NCBI RefSeq assembly: GCF_000165795.1
Contig: NZ_CM001022.1
Location: forward strand, 1,645,812-1,709,811
Length of the DNA: 64,000 bases
Direction: 5' to 3'
DNA from: Aminomonas paucivorans DSM 12260
GTDB taxonomy: Bacteria > Synergistota > Synergistia > Synergistales > Synergistaceae
How positions within the stretch are numbered: position 1 is the first letter of the stretch; each line of letters starts with the position of its first letter. The notes under the pieces were generated by a model that was not told where the DNA came from, made no database searches, and worked only from the letters and a program-made list of their open reading frames with translations. The translations under genes were made by a program, and so were the position numbers. This document shows, piece after piece, positions 23,279 to 32,242 of this stretch.

Positions 23279-25804
23279 ATGTCGGATCCTATGTTTCAGT
23301 TCACCGGTGTGGCCTCTCAGATCGATTGGGGCACCATGCTCGACAAGATCATGGCCAAGGCTCGCAAGCCCGAGGAACTCTGGAAGTCCGAGAAGGACAC
23401 CCTGGAACTCAAGAAAGGGCTTTACGAGGAGTTTTCCGGAGGCCTTAAGCAGTTCCGGACCACCCTTGCCTCCCTGAAGCTCCCTTCCACCTACCAGCAG
23501 AAGGCGGCGGAATTCGCCACCCTGGAGCCCAGCGGAAAGGACTCCAAATCCATCGTCACCGCCACGGTGGACACCAGCGCTGCCATCAACCAGTGGAAGA
23601 TCAAGGTCAACCAGACGGCCTTGAACGAGCGACGGGTTTCCGACCGCACGGACAGCGTCAGCGAGGCGCTGAACCTCGCCGGGACCTTCCGGGTCTACGT
23701 AGGCCAGCAGTGGGCGGACATCGAGGTCAAGTCCTCCGACAGCCTTCGAGACATCAATCTGAATCTGCAGAAGGCTCTGGACAGCAGCAGCAAACCCCTG
23801 GCCATCACCGCGAAGATCGTGGACAACCGGCTGGTTCTGGAAAGCTCCCAGTCCGGCCTGGGCTCCACGGGCCTGAGGAGCAGCGAGACCTTCACCATGG
23901 GCTCCTCCGACGCCGTCTACCTCACCCGCGAGGCCAGCGGCCTCTACCCAGACAGCGTGACCATCAAATCCGGCACCAAGACCTACACCGCAGGGACGGA
24001 CTTCACCTACGACGCGGCCCAAGGGCTCATCACCTGGACCGGGGCCACCAAACCCGCCGCCGGAACCACCTTCGAGGTTACCTACACCCAGGAATCCGTG
24101 ACCCGAGGTTCGGGAGCGGACCTGGAAGATTCTCTGGGCACCCCGGCACCGCATCCGGCGGGCATCACCATCAAGTCCGGTTCCACGTCCTACACCCTGG
24201 GGAAGGACTTCACCTACGACCAATCCGCAGGGACCATCACCTGGCTGGCCACGGGAAGCCGCCCCGCCGACGGGGCAACCTACACGGTCACCCACCAGCA
24301 CAGCTTCGACAACAACGTCTTCACCCTCCAGGACATCACGGGGACCCTGGTCTCCGGCACCCTGGCCTCGGGCACCGGGCTGGGGTTGGGGCAGGCGGCG
24401 AACCACACCGCCGCCCAGGACGCCCTGCTGGAAATCGACGGGCTCGCCGTGACCCGCTCCTCCAACGAGATCAACGACCTCATCGCCGGGGTGAAACTGA
24501 AGCTCGTGGGAACGGGGACGGTGAACCTCGACGTGACCCTGGATGCCGAGGCGGCGGTCAAGGGGATCCAGTCCTTTGTGTCCGCCTACAACGACGTGAT
24601 GGACTGGATCAACATCCGCCTCTCCGAAGAGAGCAAGGTGGACAAGAGCACCACCAGCGACGCCACGAAGAACGACGATTTCTACAAGAAGTTCGGCCTT
24701 CTCCATGGGGATTCCATGCTCTGGCAGATCAAGGACCAGATGCGCCTGTTCTTCGCCACCCCCGTCACGGGGCTTCCCAACGCCCAGACGACGAAGTCCT
24801 TTTCCTCCTCCACCAACTCCCTGGGCCTGTCGGGGACCTTCACGGTGGACGTGGCGGGCAAACGCGGCAAGATCGAAGTGACCCCTTCGGATTCTCTGGA
24901 GAGCCTCCGAGCAAAGCTCACGGGAATCAAGGACATCACCGAGGGAAGCGCCGGTACCGCCTTGGGAGGGGAGCTGCCCCTCACGGTGAGCATCCAGAAC
25001 GGGCGGCTGGTGATCCAGACCACCTCCAGCGGCACGCCGGGCACCACCACCCGCAGGGAATCGATCATGCACAACAACGGTACCAACGAGGACGTCCTTC
25101 CCTTCACTCCCAACGCCAATCCCCCCATCTCCGGCCGCTTCAGCATCAGCCAGGGGAGCACCGTCTTCCAGGAGGGGGTGGACTACCGCATCGAAACCCG
25201 ATCCGACGTGGAGCACGGCACGGTGGAGAACCGGGTGGTGTGGCTTTCCGGCAAATCCCCTTCGGCTTCCGCAGCCTACACGGTGAACTACACCTACGAC
25301 CCCAACATGACCGTGGTCACCACCGACGGGACGGGACTGGACTCCCTGGACTTCCACCAGGACAACAGCAAAACGTCCCTTGCCTACGCGGGACTCGCCA
25401 CGGAAAAGGCCAACTACGGGAAAAGCGGCAAGCTGGAGTTCGACACCAAGACCTTCATGAGCCGCATGACCACGGACAACGACGCCATCGCCAACCTCAT
25501 GTCCACCGCCATGGGCAAGTTGGACACGTACCTGGGCAACCTGGTGGACTCCAGCCAGACCACCGTGGGCGACACCACCGCGGTGAAGGGACGGGTGGCC
25601 AGCCAGATCAAGTCCATTGAGAACCAGATGAAGGCCATCGACAAGCGCATCACCGACTTCGAGGTGCGCATGACCCTGATGCAGCAGAGCTACTACTCCC
25701 AGTTCGTCGCCATGGAAAAAAACATGTCCAAACTGAACCAGCAGCTCTCCTGGATGACCAGCATGACCGCCAAACTGAACGGGACCGCCTCCGCCTCCAG
25801 CTGA
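23279..25804 (+). CDS. fliD: Flagellar hook-associated protein 2 / filament cap FliD
   Basis: Caps the flagellar filament and guides flagellin assembly; exported through the flagellar secretion apparatus. The 841-residue protein is longer than the usual 450-650. The N terminus (FTGVASQIDWGTMLDKIM) and the C-terminal coiled coil (IKSIENQMKAIDKRITDFEVRMTL then YYSQFVAMEKNMSKLNQQ) are typical of FliD. The middle carries three related beta-rich units of the form IKSG-x-TYT-x-G-x-DFTYD...G-x-I-x-W (about residues 220, 292 and, more diverged, 627), which account for much of the extra length. AAGGAGGG lies 8 bases before the ATG. fliS and flagellin genes are not next to it. Confidence 0.93.
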   Translation: MSDPMFQFTGVASQIDWGTMLDKIMAKARKPEELWKSEKDTLELKKGLYEEFSGGLKQFRTTLASLKLPSTYQQKAAEFATLEPSGKDSKSIVTATVDTSAAINQWKIKVNQTALNERRVSDRTDSVSEALNLAGTFRVYVGQQWADIEVKSSDSLRDINLNLQKALDSSSKPLAITAKIVDNRLVLESSQSGLGSTGLRSSETFTMGSSDAVYLTREASGLYPDSVTIKSGTKTYTAGTDFTYDAAQGLITWTGATKPAAGTTFEVTYTQESVTRGSGADLEDSLGTPAPHPAGITIKSGSTSYTLGKDFTYDQSAGTITWLATGSRPADGATYTVTHQHSFDNNVFTLQDITGTLVSGTLASGTGLGLGQAANHTAAQDALLEIDGLAVTRSSNEINDLIAGVKLKLVGTGTVNLDVTLDAEAAVKGIQSFVSAYNDVMDWINIRLSEESKVDKSTTSDATKNDDFYKKFGLLHGDSMLWQIKDQMRLFFATPVTGLPNAQTTKSFSSSTNSLGLSGTFTVDVAGKRGKIEVTPSDSLESLRAKLTGIKDITEGSAGTALGGELPLTVSIQNGRLVIQTTSSGTPGTTTRRESIMHNNGTNEDVLPFTPNANPPISGRFSISQGSTVFQEGVDYRIETRSDVEHGTVENRVVWLSGKSPSASAAYTVNYTYDPNMTVVTTDGTGLDSLDFHQDNSKTSLAYAGLATEKANYGKSGKLEFDTKTFMSRMTTDNDAIANLMSTAMGKLDTYLGNLVDSSQTTVGDTTAVKGRVASQIKSIENQMKAIDKRITDFEVRMTLMQQSYYSQFVAMEKNMSKLNQQLSWMTSMTAKLNGTASASS

Positions 25805-25838
25805 TCAGAGCGGGGACACCCTCCGGAACAGTTTACGT

Positions 25839-25890
25839 GGAGACGAGCGAAGGTGGGGCGGCCTAAGCCGCCCCACCTTCGCTCGTCTCC
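25839..25890. terminator. Long perfect hairpin between fliD and the response regulator gene
   Basis: A 24-bp perfect inverted repeat (25839-25862 with 25867-25890, loop CTAA) between convergent genes. Neither side has a T-run, so intrinsic termination is not certain; it may instead protect 3' ends. Confidence 0.7.
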
Positions 25891-25933
25891 TATAGCAAAC
25901 CCCAAGAGGTCGGTGCTCTCCCTCTCGACCCCG

Positions 25934-26614
25934 TCAGGGGGCGACGTCCCCTCCGCAGATGGAATCCGCGGAGCGCTGGGCAAGCCCCATCTTCCAGGCC
26001 AGCACCGCCGCCTGGGTCCGGTCGTTGAGTTCCAGCTTCCGCAGCACGTGGCTCACGTGGTTCTTCACGGTCTTCTCGGAAAGGACCATCTTGAGGGCAA
26101 TCTCCGCGTTGCTGAAGCCCTGGGAGAGCCAGTAGAGGACCTCCCGTTCCCGAGGGGTCAGGTCCACCAGCAGGTCCCGTTCCTCTCTCCGGCGATGGAA
26201 GGAGGTGAGCAGCTTTCCCGCCACCTTGGGGTCCACGTAGTTCTCCCCCCGGGTGACGGAGCGCACCGCAGAAAGCAGCTCCACGAGCCCCGAAGCCTTG
26301 AGGACGTACCCGTCGATGCCTACGGAGGAGAGGGCCGCCAGATGGTCCTCGTCGTCAAAGGCGGTGATGGCGACGTACTTGATGTTCCGGCAGGTTTCGT
26401 GCAGTTCTTTGACCACCTGGACGCCATCCATGCGCGGCATGTTCACGTCGAAGAGGAGGACATGCGGCTGCAGCTGCTTCACCACCGCCACCGCCTCGTA
26501 GCCGTCCTTGGCCTCTCCCACCACCTCGATGTCCGCTTCCATCTCCAAAAGCCGCTTGAGTCCGTCCCGAAACAACCGGTGATCGTCCGCCAGCACCACG
26601 CGAATCGTGTTCAT
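25934..26614 (-). CDS. NarL/LuxR-family response regulator (DegU-like)
   Basis: DNA-binding response regulator (226 residues). The receiver domain (residues 4-120) has the acidic pair Asp10-Asp11, the phosphoacceptor Asp56 in LLFDVNMPRMDG, Thr in ITAFDDE and Lys in GYVLKAS. The C-terminal LuxR-type helix-turn-helix (about 150-210) contains LTPREREVLYWLSQGFSNAEIA and LSEKTVKNHVSHVLRKL. It follows the sensor kinase gene after 2 bp, so the two form one operon and presumably one signalling pair. Target genes cannot be named; the neighbouring fliD makes motility a possibility. Confidence 0.92.
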   Translation of the reverse strand: MNTIRVVLADDHRLFRDGLKRLLEMEADIEVVGEAKDGYEAVAVVKQLQPHVLLFDVNMPRMDGVQVVKELHETCRNIKYVAITAFDDEDHLAALSSVGIDGYVLKASGLVELLSAVRSVTRGENYVDPKVAGKLLTSFHRRREERDLLVDLTPREREVLYWLSQGFSNAEIALKMVLSEKTVKNHVSHVLRKLELNDRTQAAVLAWKMGLAQRSADSICGGDVAP

Positions 26615-26616
26615 CC

Positions 26617-27753
26617 TTAGACCTCCCCGACGGGAACCGAGAGTGAAACGATGGTACCCCTTCCTGGAGCACTCTCAATTCTAAAGGATCCTCCCGCAAA
26701 TCGGGCCCTCTCTTCCATGTTTGTCAGCCCGTAGGATCCCCGCTCCTGCGCCTTGACGTGTTCCGCGTGGACGTCGAACCCGATGCCGTCATCCACGACC
26801 TTGAGGGAAACGGTCTCCGCTCCGAAGCTGCCCAGGATCTGTACCTTCCGCGCTCGGCCATGGCGGATGGCGTTCATGGTGGCCTCCTGAACGATCCGAT
26901 AGAGATTCACCCGAAGCATGGAGGGAAGCGAATCCGGTCGCCCCTGCAAGGTGACGGCGATCTCCACCCCGTACCGTTCCTTGAGCGTTTCTGCAAGACG
27001 GGAAAGGCCCTTCTCCAAACTCAGATCCAACCCCACAGGCTTCAGCCGCAGCAGGAAGGTCCGGAACTCCCCCAGGGCGTCCTTCAGCTGTTCGCGAAGC
27101 CGATCTGCCTCCTGAAAGGCCTGTTCCCCACGGCCAAGCTGGAGGTTTTTCTGCATGTGATCCAGCAGGAGGATTGCCCCGGAACACTGCTGAGCTGGCC
27201 CGTCATGGATGTCCCGAGCCAGGCGAAGGTTCTCCTGTTCCGCGAATCGAAGCGCCAGGGCCACCATCTTGTAGTCCCTTTCCGTCCCCAGCTGGTTCAT
27301 ATCCTCCAGACGGTTCTTCAGGATCTCCATGGCCAACCGGAGCTTGCTCATGGTCTCCTCGCTGCGGGTGAGGATCCGCTCCAGACGGACCCTCTCCCGC
27401 TCCACTTCGTCCCTTCGTCGGCGCAGGTTCCGCTCCCGCTCCTCAAAGCTCCCTTTGAGCTTCATGTAGTGTTCCGCTTCTTCGTAGGCCTTGGCTTGGG
27501 CGGCGTTGTCCTGGCGTTCCGCAGCCTGGGCCAGGTTCACCCGAGCCTTGCGGTAGGCGATCCCCACGGAGTCGTTGGCTTCGATGACCTCGACGACCTC
27601 CAGCTTCAGGGTCTCAAGCTCCTTTTCCAGATCCTCCACCCCACGGCGAACCTCCGCACGAATCTCCACCACATGGTCTATGCTATAGTTCAGCGATACG
27701 CTCGCTTTATCGAGAACATCCTGCAACTCCGAGTTCCATACGTCCTGTGGCAT
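26617..27753 (-). CDS. Cytoplasmic sensor histidine kinase (DegS-like, HisKA_3)
   Basis: Sensor kinase of 378 residues without membrane segments. The N-terminal half (about 1-170) is a long coiled coil, as in DegS. The dimerisation/phosphotransfer motif RLARDIHDGPAQQ carries the phosphorylated His183, and the ATPase domain shows the N-box region QEATMNAIRHGRA and the G-box VVDDGIGFD with YGLTNMEERA. The ATG at 27753 is preferred over an upstream TTG that has no room for a ribosome binding site. It is the first gene of the pair with the response regulator. The signal is unknown. Confidence 0.9.
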   Translation of the reverse strand: MPQDVWNSELQDVLDKASVSLNYSIDHVVEIRAEVRRGVEDLEKELETLKLEVVEVIEANDSVGIAYRKARVNLAQAAERQDNAAQAKAYEEAEHYMKLKGSFEERERNLRRRRDEVERERVRLERILTRSEETMSKLRLAMEILKNRLEDMNQLGTERDYKMVALALRFAEQENLRLARDIHDGPAQQCSGAILLLDHMQKNLQLGRGEQAFQEADRLREQLKDALGEFRTFLLRLKPVGLDLSLEKGLSRLAETLKERYGVEIAVTLQGRPDSLPSMLRVNLYRIVQEATMNAIRHGRARKVQILGSFGAETVSLKVVDDGIGFDVHAEHVKAQERGSYGLTNMEERARFAGGSFRIESAPGRGTIVSLSVPVGEV

Positions 27754-27864
27754 CCTGGAGACCAACCTCCTCTTGCCGGGAACGTCCTATTCCTGGCTTC
27801 GTGTCCCTCATAGAGGATCGGCAGAAGCGGTCCGGGAGTTGAACCGCAAGGAGGGTTCCCGACG

Positions 27865-28641
27865 TTGTCCAAACCCGGCCAGGAAAGACCGCCTCTGGCT
27901 CGAAGCATTCGACGAGCCATCGGGCAAGCGGTGGAGTCCTTTTCCCTGATCCTCCCCCATGACCGCATCCTCCTGGGCCTCTCCGGGGGCAAGGACAGCA
28001 TTCTCCTGGCTTTGGGGCTTCGGGAGCTTCAACGCAGGAGCCCCGTCCCCTTCCACCTTCAGGCCTGTTTCGTCGATTCCCATGGAGAGGACTCCGTCCC
28101 CCCCTCCCTGCAGGATTTCGCCGCATCCCTAGGCATCCCCTTGGTCACCCGATCCTACCCCATCTTCCCCATCTTGAAGGAGCGGGAGGAAGCCCATCCG
28201 TGCAGCCTTTGCGCCCACCTGCGCCGCGGCATTCTGGCCTCCTGCGCCCAGGAAACGGGCAACAACGTCCTGGCTTTGGGGCACCATCTGGACGACGCCC
28301 TGGAGACGACGTTACTGAACCTGTGCCATGCGGGAAGGTTCCGGTGTTTTTCGCCCCACATGACCATGAGCCGATCGGGCATTCGGGTCATCCGTCCCCT
28401 CGTCTTTCTGGAGGAGTCGGCAGTGGCCGCAGAAGTCGCGCGACTGGGATACATCCCCTCTGCCCCTCCCTGCCCCTTTGGCATGGAAGGACGGCGAGGG
28501 GCAATGAAACACCTCCTGAAAGAGCTGGAGACTTCCATCCCCGAAATCAAGGGAAACCTGCTGCACGCTCTCCAAACCCACCCCCTGCCCGACGGCTGGG
28601 GAACTCCTTCCGGCGCTTCGCGCCGACGAAGCGCCCCCTGA
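27865..28641 (+). CDS. TtcA-like PP-loop tRNA thiolation enzyme
   Basis: ATP-dependent PP-loop protein (258 residues), probably a tRNA sulfurtransferase of the TtcA/TtuA type. The PP-loop SGGKDS lies at residues 40-45. The paired cysteines Cys113 and Cys116 (CSLC) and a third one near residue 204 (APPCPF) are the likely ligands of a 4Fe-4S cluster, as in TtcA. GHHLDDALETTLLNL (after NNVLALG) is the typical second motif. TTG start with AAGGAGGG 8 bases upstream. It is 10 bp from the next gene. The exact modified base (2-thiocytidine or other) is not certain. Confidence 0.85.
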   Translation: MSKPGQERPPLARSIRRAIGQAVESFSLILPHDRILLGLSGGKDSILLALGLRELQRRSPVPFHLQACFVDSHGEDSVPPSLQDFAASLGIPLVTRSYPIFPILKEREEAHPCSLCAHLRRGILASCAQETGNNVLALGHHLDDALETTLLNLCHAGRFRCFSPHMTMSRSGIRVIRPLVFLEESAVAAEVARLGYIPSAPPCPFGMEGRRGAMKHLLKELETSIPEIKGNLLHALQTHPLPDGWGTPSGASRRRSAP

Positions 28642-28651
28642 AGGGAGATCG

Positions 28652-30403
28652 ATGGCCATGCAGGACCAGGAAACGCTGAACCGCTACTTTGCGTGGGACC
28701 CCCGGGAGGATCCGGAATTTTCCCCTTGGCTGGTGGGAGAAGGCCCCATCGGGGGCAAGGGACGCTCCCTCCTGTTCGCCATCCGCAAACTCCGGGCCAG
28801 CGGAGACGAGAACCTGGCCTCCGTGCGCATCGCCCCTTCCCGCTTTCTGGGGGTGGGGGTTTTTCGGGAGGTGGCAGCCCAGATCCCGAACCTCGCGGAG
28901 CTTCGCCGAAAGGAAGACCCGGAGGCACTGGAATCCGCCTTCCTCCAGACGGTCCTACCGGGGTACGTCCGGGAAGCTCTTCGGGAATACCTGGAAGGGA
29001 TGACCGACCCCGTGGTGGTCCGCAGCAGCAGCATCCTGGAGGACTCCATCAAGCACTCCTTCGCGGGAAAGTACCTCTCCACCTTCCTGCTCAACCAGGG
29101 CACGCTGGAGGAGCGGCTCCAGGCGGTATGCGAACAGATCCAGCGCATCTACTCCCGGATCTACTTTCCCACGGCCCTGAGCTACCGGGCCAAGCACGGA
29201 CTCGGGGAAGACGAAATGGGGATCATCGTGATGCGCATGGCGGGGCGGTGGCGGGGACGCACCTACTACCCCACCACGGGAGGGGTGGGATACTCCCGCA
29301 ACATGCGCCGATGGACCACCCGGGTGCGCATGGAGGACGGCATCCTGCGCTTCGTCTTCGGTCTGGGGACCATGAGCACCAAGCGGGGCTACGCCCGGAA
29401 TTTCTCCCTCACCAACCCCATGCTGCGCCCCGAGGGGCCCAACCCCTACAAGGTGATGAAGCATGCCCAGGAACGCTACCAGGTCATCGACGGGCAGCGG
29501 GGGGAACTGGTCACCCTGGACGTGAAGCAGACGTGGCGGGATCTTCTGACCCAGCACCCCGATCTGGGAATCTACGCCCAGCTGTACCAAACCGACGGAG
29601 ACGAGGGGTATTTCTCTTCCGTGGACTACTCCACGGTGCTTCCCGAACGATTCGCCAAGATCTGCTTCACCTTCGAGGATTTCCCCCGACGATGCAAGCC
29701 CTTCTTCACCCGCATGAAGGCTCTGCTCCCTCTCCTGGAACAGAGCATGGGGGTCCCTGCGGACATCGAGTACGCCTACGAACCTCGAGAGGACGAACTG
29801 GAGCTGCTTCAGTGCCGCCCCCTCTGGATCGGGGGTTCCGCCGCCGGGGGAGCCCGCATCCCGGACCTGTCCGGGCGAAGGACCATCCTTCGGGCGGATC
29901 GGATGGTCACCGACGGGGTCCTGGAGAACGTCCCGGTTCTGGTCTACGTAGACCACCGGATCTACTCCGTGGAGCCGGATTTCCACGCCGTGGCCCGCGC
30001 CATCGGGCTGGTGAACCAGACCCTGGGGGATCAGCGCTACGTCCTCGTGGCCCCGGGGCGAGTGGGCTCCAGCAACCCGGAACTGGGAGTGCCGGTGCAG
30101 TACAACGAGCTGACCCAGTGCGCCTGCATCGTGGAACTGGGAATCCCCCGCTCCGGGCACATGCCCGAACTCTCTTACGGTACCCACTTCTTTGCGGACC
30201 TGGAGACGGACAACGTGCTCTACATGCCCGTCTACGAAGGGGAAAGGCACAATCTGTACGACGAGACCTGGTTCGACGAGGCCCCCTACGCCGAGGGTCC
30301 CCACCCGGCGGTGCGAATCTACAGGGGATCCTTCTCCGCCTACATGGACGGGGGGGAAAACACGGGGGTACTGGTGGCAGACCGGGTGGAAACGGGGTGC
30401 TAG
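28652..30403 (+). CDS. PEP/pyruvate-binding (PPDK_N) domain protein lacking the swivel and PEP domains
   Basis: A 583-residue protein related to the ATP/pyruvate-binding half of PEP synthase and pyruvate phosphate dikinase. Family features: GPIGGKGRSLLFA near residue 34, VVVRSSSILEDSIKHSFAGKYLST near 125, and the closing ELELLQCRPLW near 388. The phosphohistidine swivel domain and the TIM-barrel PEP domain of complete enzymes are absent. About 180 further residues after position 400 (from RRTILRADRM) are of unknown type. It therefore cannot make PEP by the usual mechanism alone; a phosphotransfer or regulatory role is conceivable. Start supported by GGGAG 5 bases upstream. Followed by a strong terminator. 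Confidence 0.8.
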   Translation: MAMQDQETLNRYFAWDPREDPEFSPWLVGEGPIGGKGRSLLFAIRKLRASGDENLASVRIAPSRFLGVGVFREVAAQIPNLAELRRKEDPEALESAFLQTVLPGYVREALREYLEGMTDPVVVRSSSILEDSIKHSFAGKYLSTFLLNQGTLEERLQAVCEQIQRIYSRIYFPTALSYRAKHGLGEDEMGIIVMRMAGRWRGRTYYPTTGGVGYSRNMRRWTTRVRMEDGILRFVFGLGTMSTKRGYARNFSLTNPMLRPEGPNPYKVMKHAQERYQVIDGQRGELVTLDVKQTWRDLLTQHPDLGIYAQLYQTDGDEGYFSSVDYSTVLPERFAKICFTFEDFPRRCKPFFTRMKALLPLLEQSMGVPADIEYAYEPREDELELLQCRPLWIGGSAAGGARIPDLSGRRTILRADRMVTDGVLENVPVLVYVDHRIYSVEPDFHAVARAIGLVNQTLGDQRYVLVAPGRVGSSNPELGVPVQYNELTQCACIVELGIPRSGHMPELSYGTHFFADLETDNVLYMPVYEGERHNLYDETWFDEAPYAEGPHPAVRIYRGSFSAYMDGGENTGVLVADRVETGC

Positions 30404-30409
30404 ACGCGC

Positions 30410-30452
30410 GAGGGGGCGGGCCGGTCACCGGCCCGCCCCCTCAGGGCTTTTT
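30410..30452 (+). terminator. Rho-independent terminator after the PPDK_N protein gene
   Basis: A 15-bp GC stem (30410-30424 with 30428-30442, loop TCA) followed shortly by TTTTT. Confidence 0.9.
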
Positions 30453-30466
30453 CCGCAAACCGCTTC

Positions 30467-31417
30467 CTACCGCAGCAGCCCCGCCACGATGGCGTCTACC
30501 GCCTGGTCCTCCGAAAGCCCCTTGGCCATGAGCCCGGCGATCTTATCGTCGGCGATGCGGCCGATGGCGGCCTCGTGGGTGATCTCCGCCTCGGAGTGAG
30601 ACGCCCGCACCACCGGAGAGGCCTCCGCCACCGCCTCCCCCTGCACGATCTCCGTGCAGTCCACATGCCCCCGAGCTCCAGGAGCGGCGCCGTCGATGGT
30701 TCCCAGAAAGACCCCTCGAGCCTGGTCCTTCAGCACCACCCGAGCCTTGATGAGGGCAGTGCTCTCCGCCCCGGTGAGGCGCACCACGTCCTGGACCCGA
30801 CACTGATCGTCGTACTTCCCGTAGACCTTGGAGGTGATCTCCACGCGGCTCTTGGAACCGGCAGCCTCCACGTCGATGTCGATGGAGAGGTCCCCCACCC
30901 GCCCCTCCACCAGGGTGAAATCTCCCAGATAGCTGGCGCCGTGGTCCAGGCGCACCCGCGTGGAAGGGCGAACGGTGATTTTCCCCTCCGGGCCGTGGAC
31001 GTGGACCTCGTTATAGGTGAAGCAGGCTCCTTCCCCCAGCTCGATGTCCCCTTCCATGGCGTGGAGAAACTCCACGGCATTGGGAAAGACACAGTGGGCC
31101 TGGAAGACCGCTCTCGCCCGAGCCCCCAGGCGGATGTGGGTTTCGATGGTCTGACGACCTTCCGTCCCCAGGTGGCCGAAGCACAGGTGCACGGGCTTCT
31201 CCACCACCACCCCTTCGTCCAGGGTGATGACGGCCCGGATGCCGTCCTCCGTCTCCGTCGCCTCGATGCGCACGCCAGGCAGGGCGTGGGAACTCAGGAT
31301 GCGGTTGCCATGCACCACCACGGACACCACGTCCTGGGCTCCGAAGGGGTGGGAGCCTCCGGCGCTGCGTTCCGCAATCTCCACCAGGGTTCGGTATTCC
31401 GCCGCCACGTCAAACAC
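30467..31417 (-). CDS. smsB: SufB/SufD-family Fe-S scaffold protein (SmsB type)
   Basis: Scaffold on which Fe-S clusters are assembled, with its ATPase partner encoded just upstream. The 316-residue protein has the right-handed beta-helix core of SufB/SufD, seen in repeated short strands such as GEGACFTYNEVHVHGPEGKI and LDHGASYLGDFTLVEG. The C-terminal part carries SEAEITHEAAIGRIADDKIAGLMAKGLSE, the conserved end of SufB with its histidine and acidic residues. It is shorter than SufB (about 470). A GTG start overlaps the stop of the ATPase gene by 8 bp. No SufS, SufE or SufU gene is nearby. Confidence 0.88.
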   Translation of the reverse strand: MFDVAAEYRTLVEIAERSAGGSHPFGAQDVVSVVVHGNRILSSHALPGVRIEATETEDGIRAVITLDEGVVVEKPVHLCFGHLGTEGRQTIETHIRLGARARAVFQAHCVFPNAVEFLHAMEGDIELGEGACFTYNEVHVHGPEGKITVRPSTRVRLDHGASYLGDFTLVEGRVGDLSIDIDVEAAGSKSRVEITSKVYGKYDDQCRVQDVVRLTGAESTALIKARVVLKDQARGVFLGTIDGAAPGARGHVDCTEIVQGEAVAEASPVVRASHSEAEITHEAAIGRIADDKIAGLMAKGLSEDQAVDAIVAGLLR

Positions 31418-32156
31418 GCTTGGCCACCTCCCCGGACATCTCGGGGGCATTGTCCCCGCAGGGTTCGCATTGGGAGAGGAAGTACCGCTTCACCGCCTCG
31501 GCGCTGCCCTCCAGGATGATGTGCCCCCGGCACATGAGGTAGGAGCGATGGCACTGGGATGCCACGTCCTCTCTGTGGGTGATGATGAGCACGCCGCTGC
31601 CCTCCTGGGCCAGGCGACGGAAGAGACTCAGGATATCCCCCAGAGCCAGGAGGTCCACTCCCGAATCCGGTTCGTCCAGGATGGCCAGTTTGGGGTGCAT
31701 CAGGTACACCGAGGCCAGCTCGATGCGCTTGCGTTCCCCCCCGGAAAGGGCCTTGTCCACCAGACGATCCAGATAGGATGGCGCCAGCTGGACCAGTTCC
31801 AGGGATTCGGTCAATTCCGCTTCCCCGGCCCCGGAGGCGGAGAGCTTCAGGTAGTCCCGAACGGTGATCCCTTCGTAGCGGGCCGGATGCTGCCACGCAA
31901 GGGTCAATCCTCCCTGAGCCCGTTCGGTGATGGACCAATCGGTGATGTCCTCCCCGGCGAAACGGATGCACCCTTTGGAAGGAGCGTAGGCGGGAAGGCC
32001 CATCAGCGCATAAGCCAAGGTGGACTTTCCTGCCCCATTCCGCCCCAGGACCCCGGTGATCTCCCCGGCCTGGGCCTGGAGGTTCACCCCCTGGAGGATG
32101 GGCACCCCCTCCCGGGAGACGTGGAGCTGTTCCACGCGAAGCAGCGGATCGTTCAA
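31410..32156 (-). CDS. smsC: SufC-family ABC ATPase for Fe-S cluster assembly (SmsC type)
   Basis: Cytoplasmic ATPase (248 residues) that drives the SufB/SmsB scaffold. Walker A is GRNGAGKST (about residues 38-46), the signature LSGGERKR, Walker B LAILDEPDSGVD and the switch His in IITHRED. SufC-specific features include LTLAWQHPARYEGITV after the Walker A. The TTG start is supported by an AGGAGG 7 bases upstream. A promoter-like TTGACA lies 74 bp upstream. The gene pair matches the minimal two-gene SMS arrangement of many anaerobes. Confidence 0.9.
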   Translation of the reverse strand: MNDPLLRVEQLHVSREGVPILQGVNLQAQAGEITGVLGRNGAGKSTLAYALMGLPAYAPSKGCIRFAGEDITDWSITERAQGGLTLAWQHPARYEGITVRDYLKLSASGAGEAELTESLELVQLAPSYLDRLVDKALSGGERKRIELASVYLMHPKLAILDEPDSGVDLLALGDILSLFRRLAQEGSGVLIITHREDVASQCHRSYLMCRGHIILEGSAEAVKRYFLSQCEPCGDNAPEMSGEVAKRV

Positions 32157-32206
32157 CGAACAACCTCCTATCCCTGGATCATCACCGCACCCGAAGGGAA
32201 GGTGAC

Positions 32207-32235
32207 ATGGCAAATCACCTAAACAGAACTGTCAA
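32207..32235 (-). promoter_or_regulatory. Putative promoter of smsCB
   Basis: A perfect -35 TTGACA (32235-32230 on the minus strand) followed 17 bp later by a poor -10, TGCCAT (32212-32207). It lies in the short gap after the glutaminase gene. Confidence 0.45.
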
Positions 32236-32242
32236 CACACCC

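Noticed and set aside
26758-27813. Plus-strand open frame opposite the sensor kinase gene
   Set aside because: Shadow of the true minus-strand kinase, which has His, N-box and G-box motifs in order.
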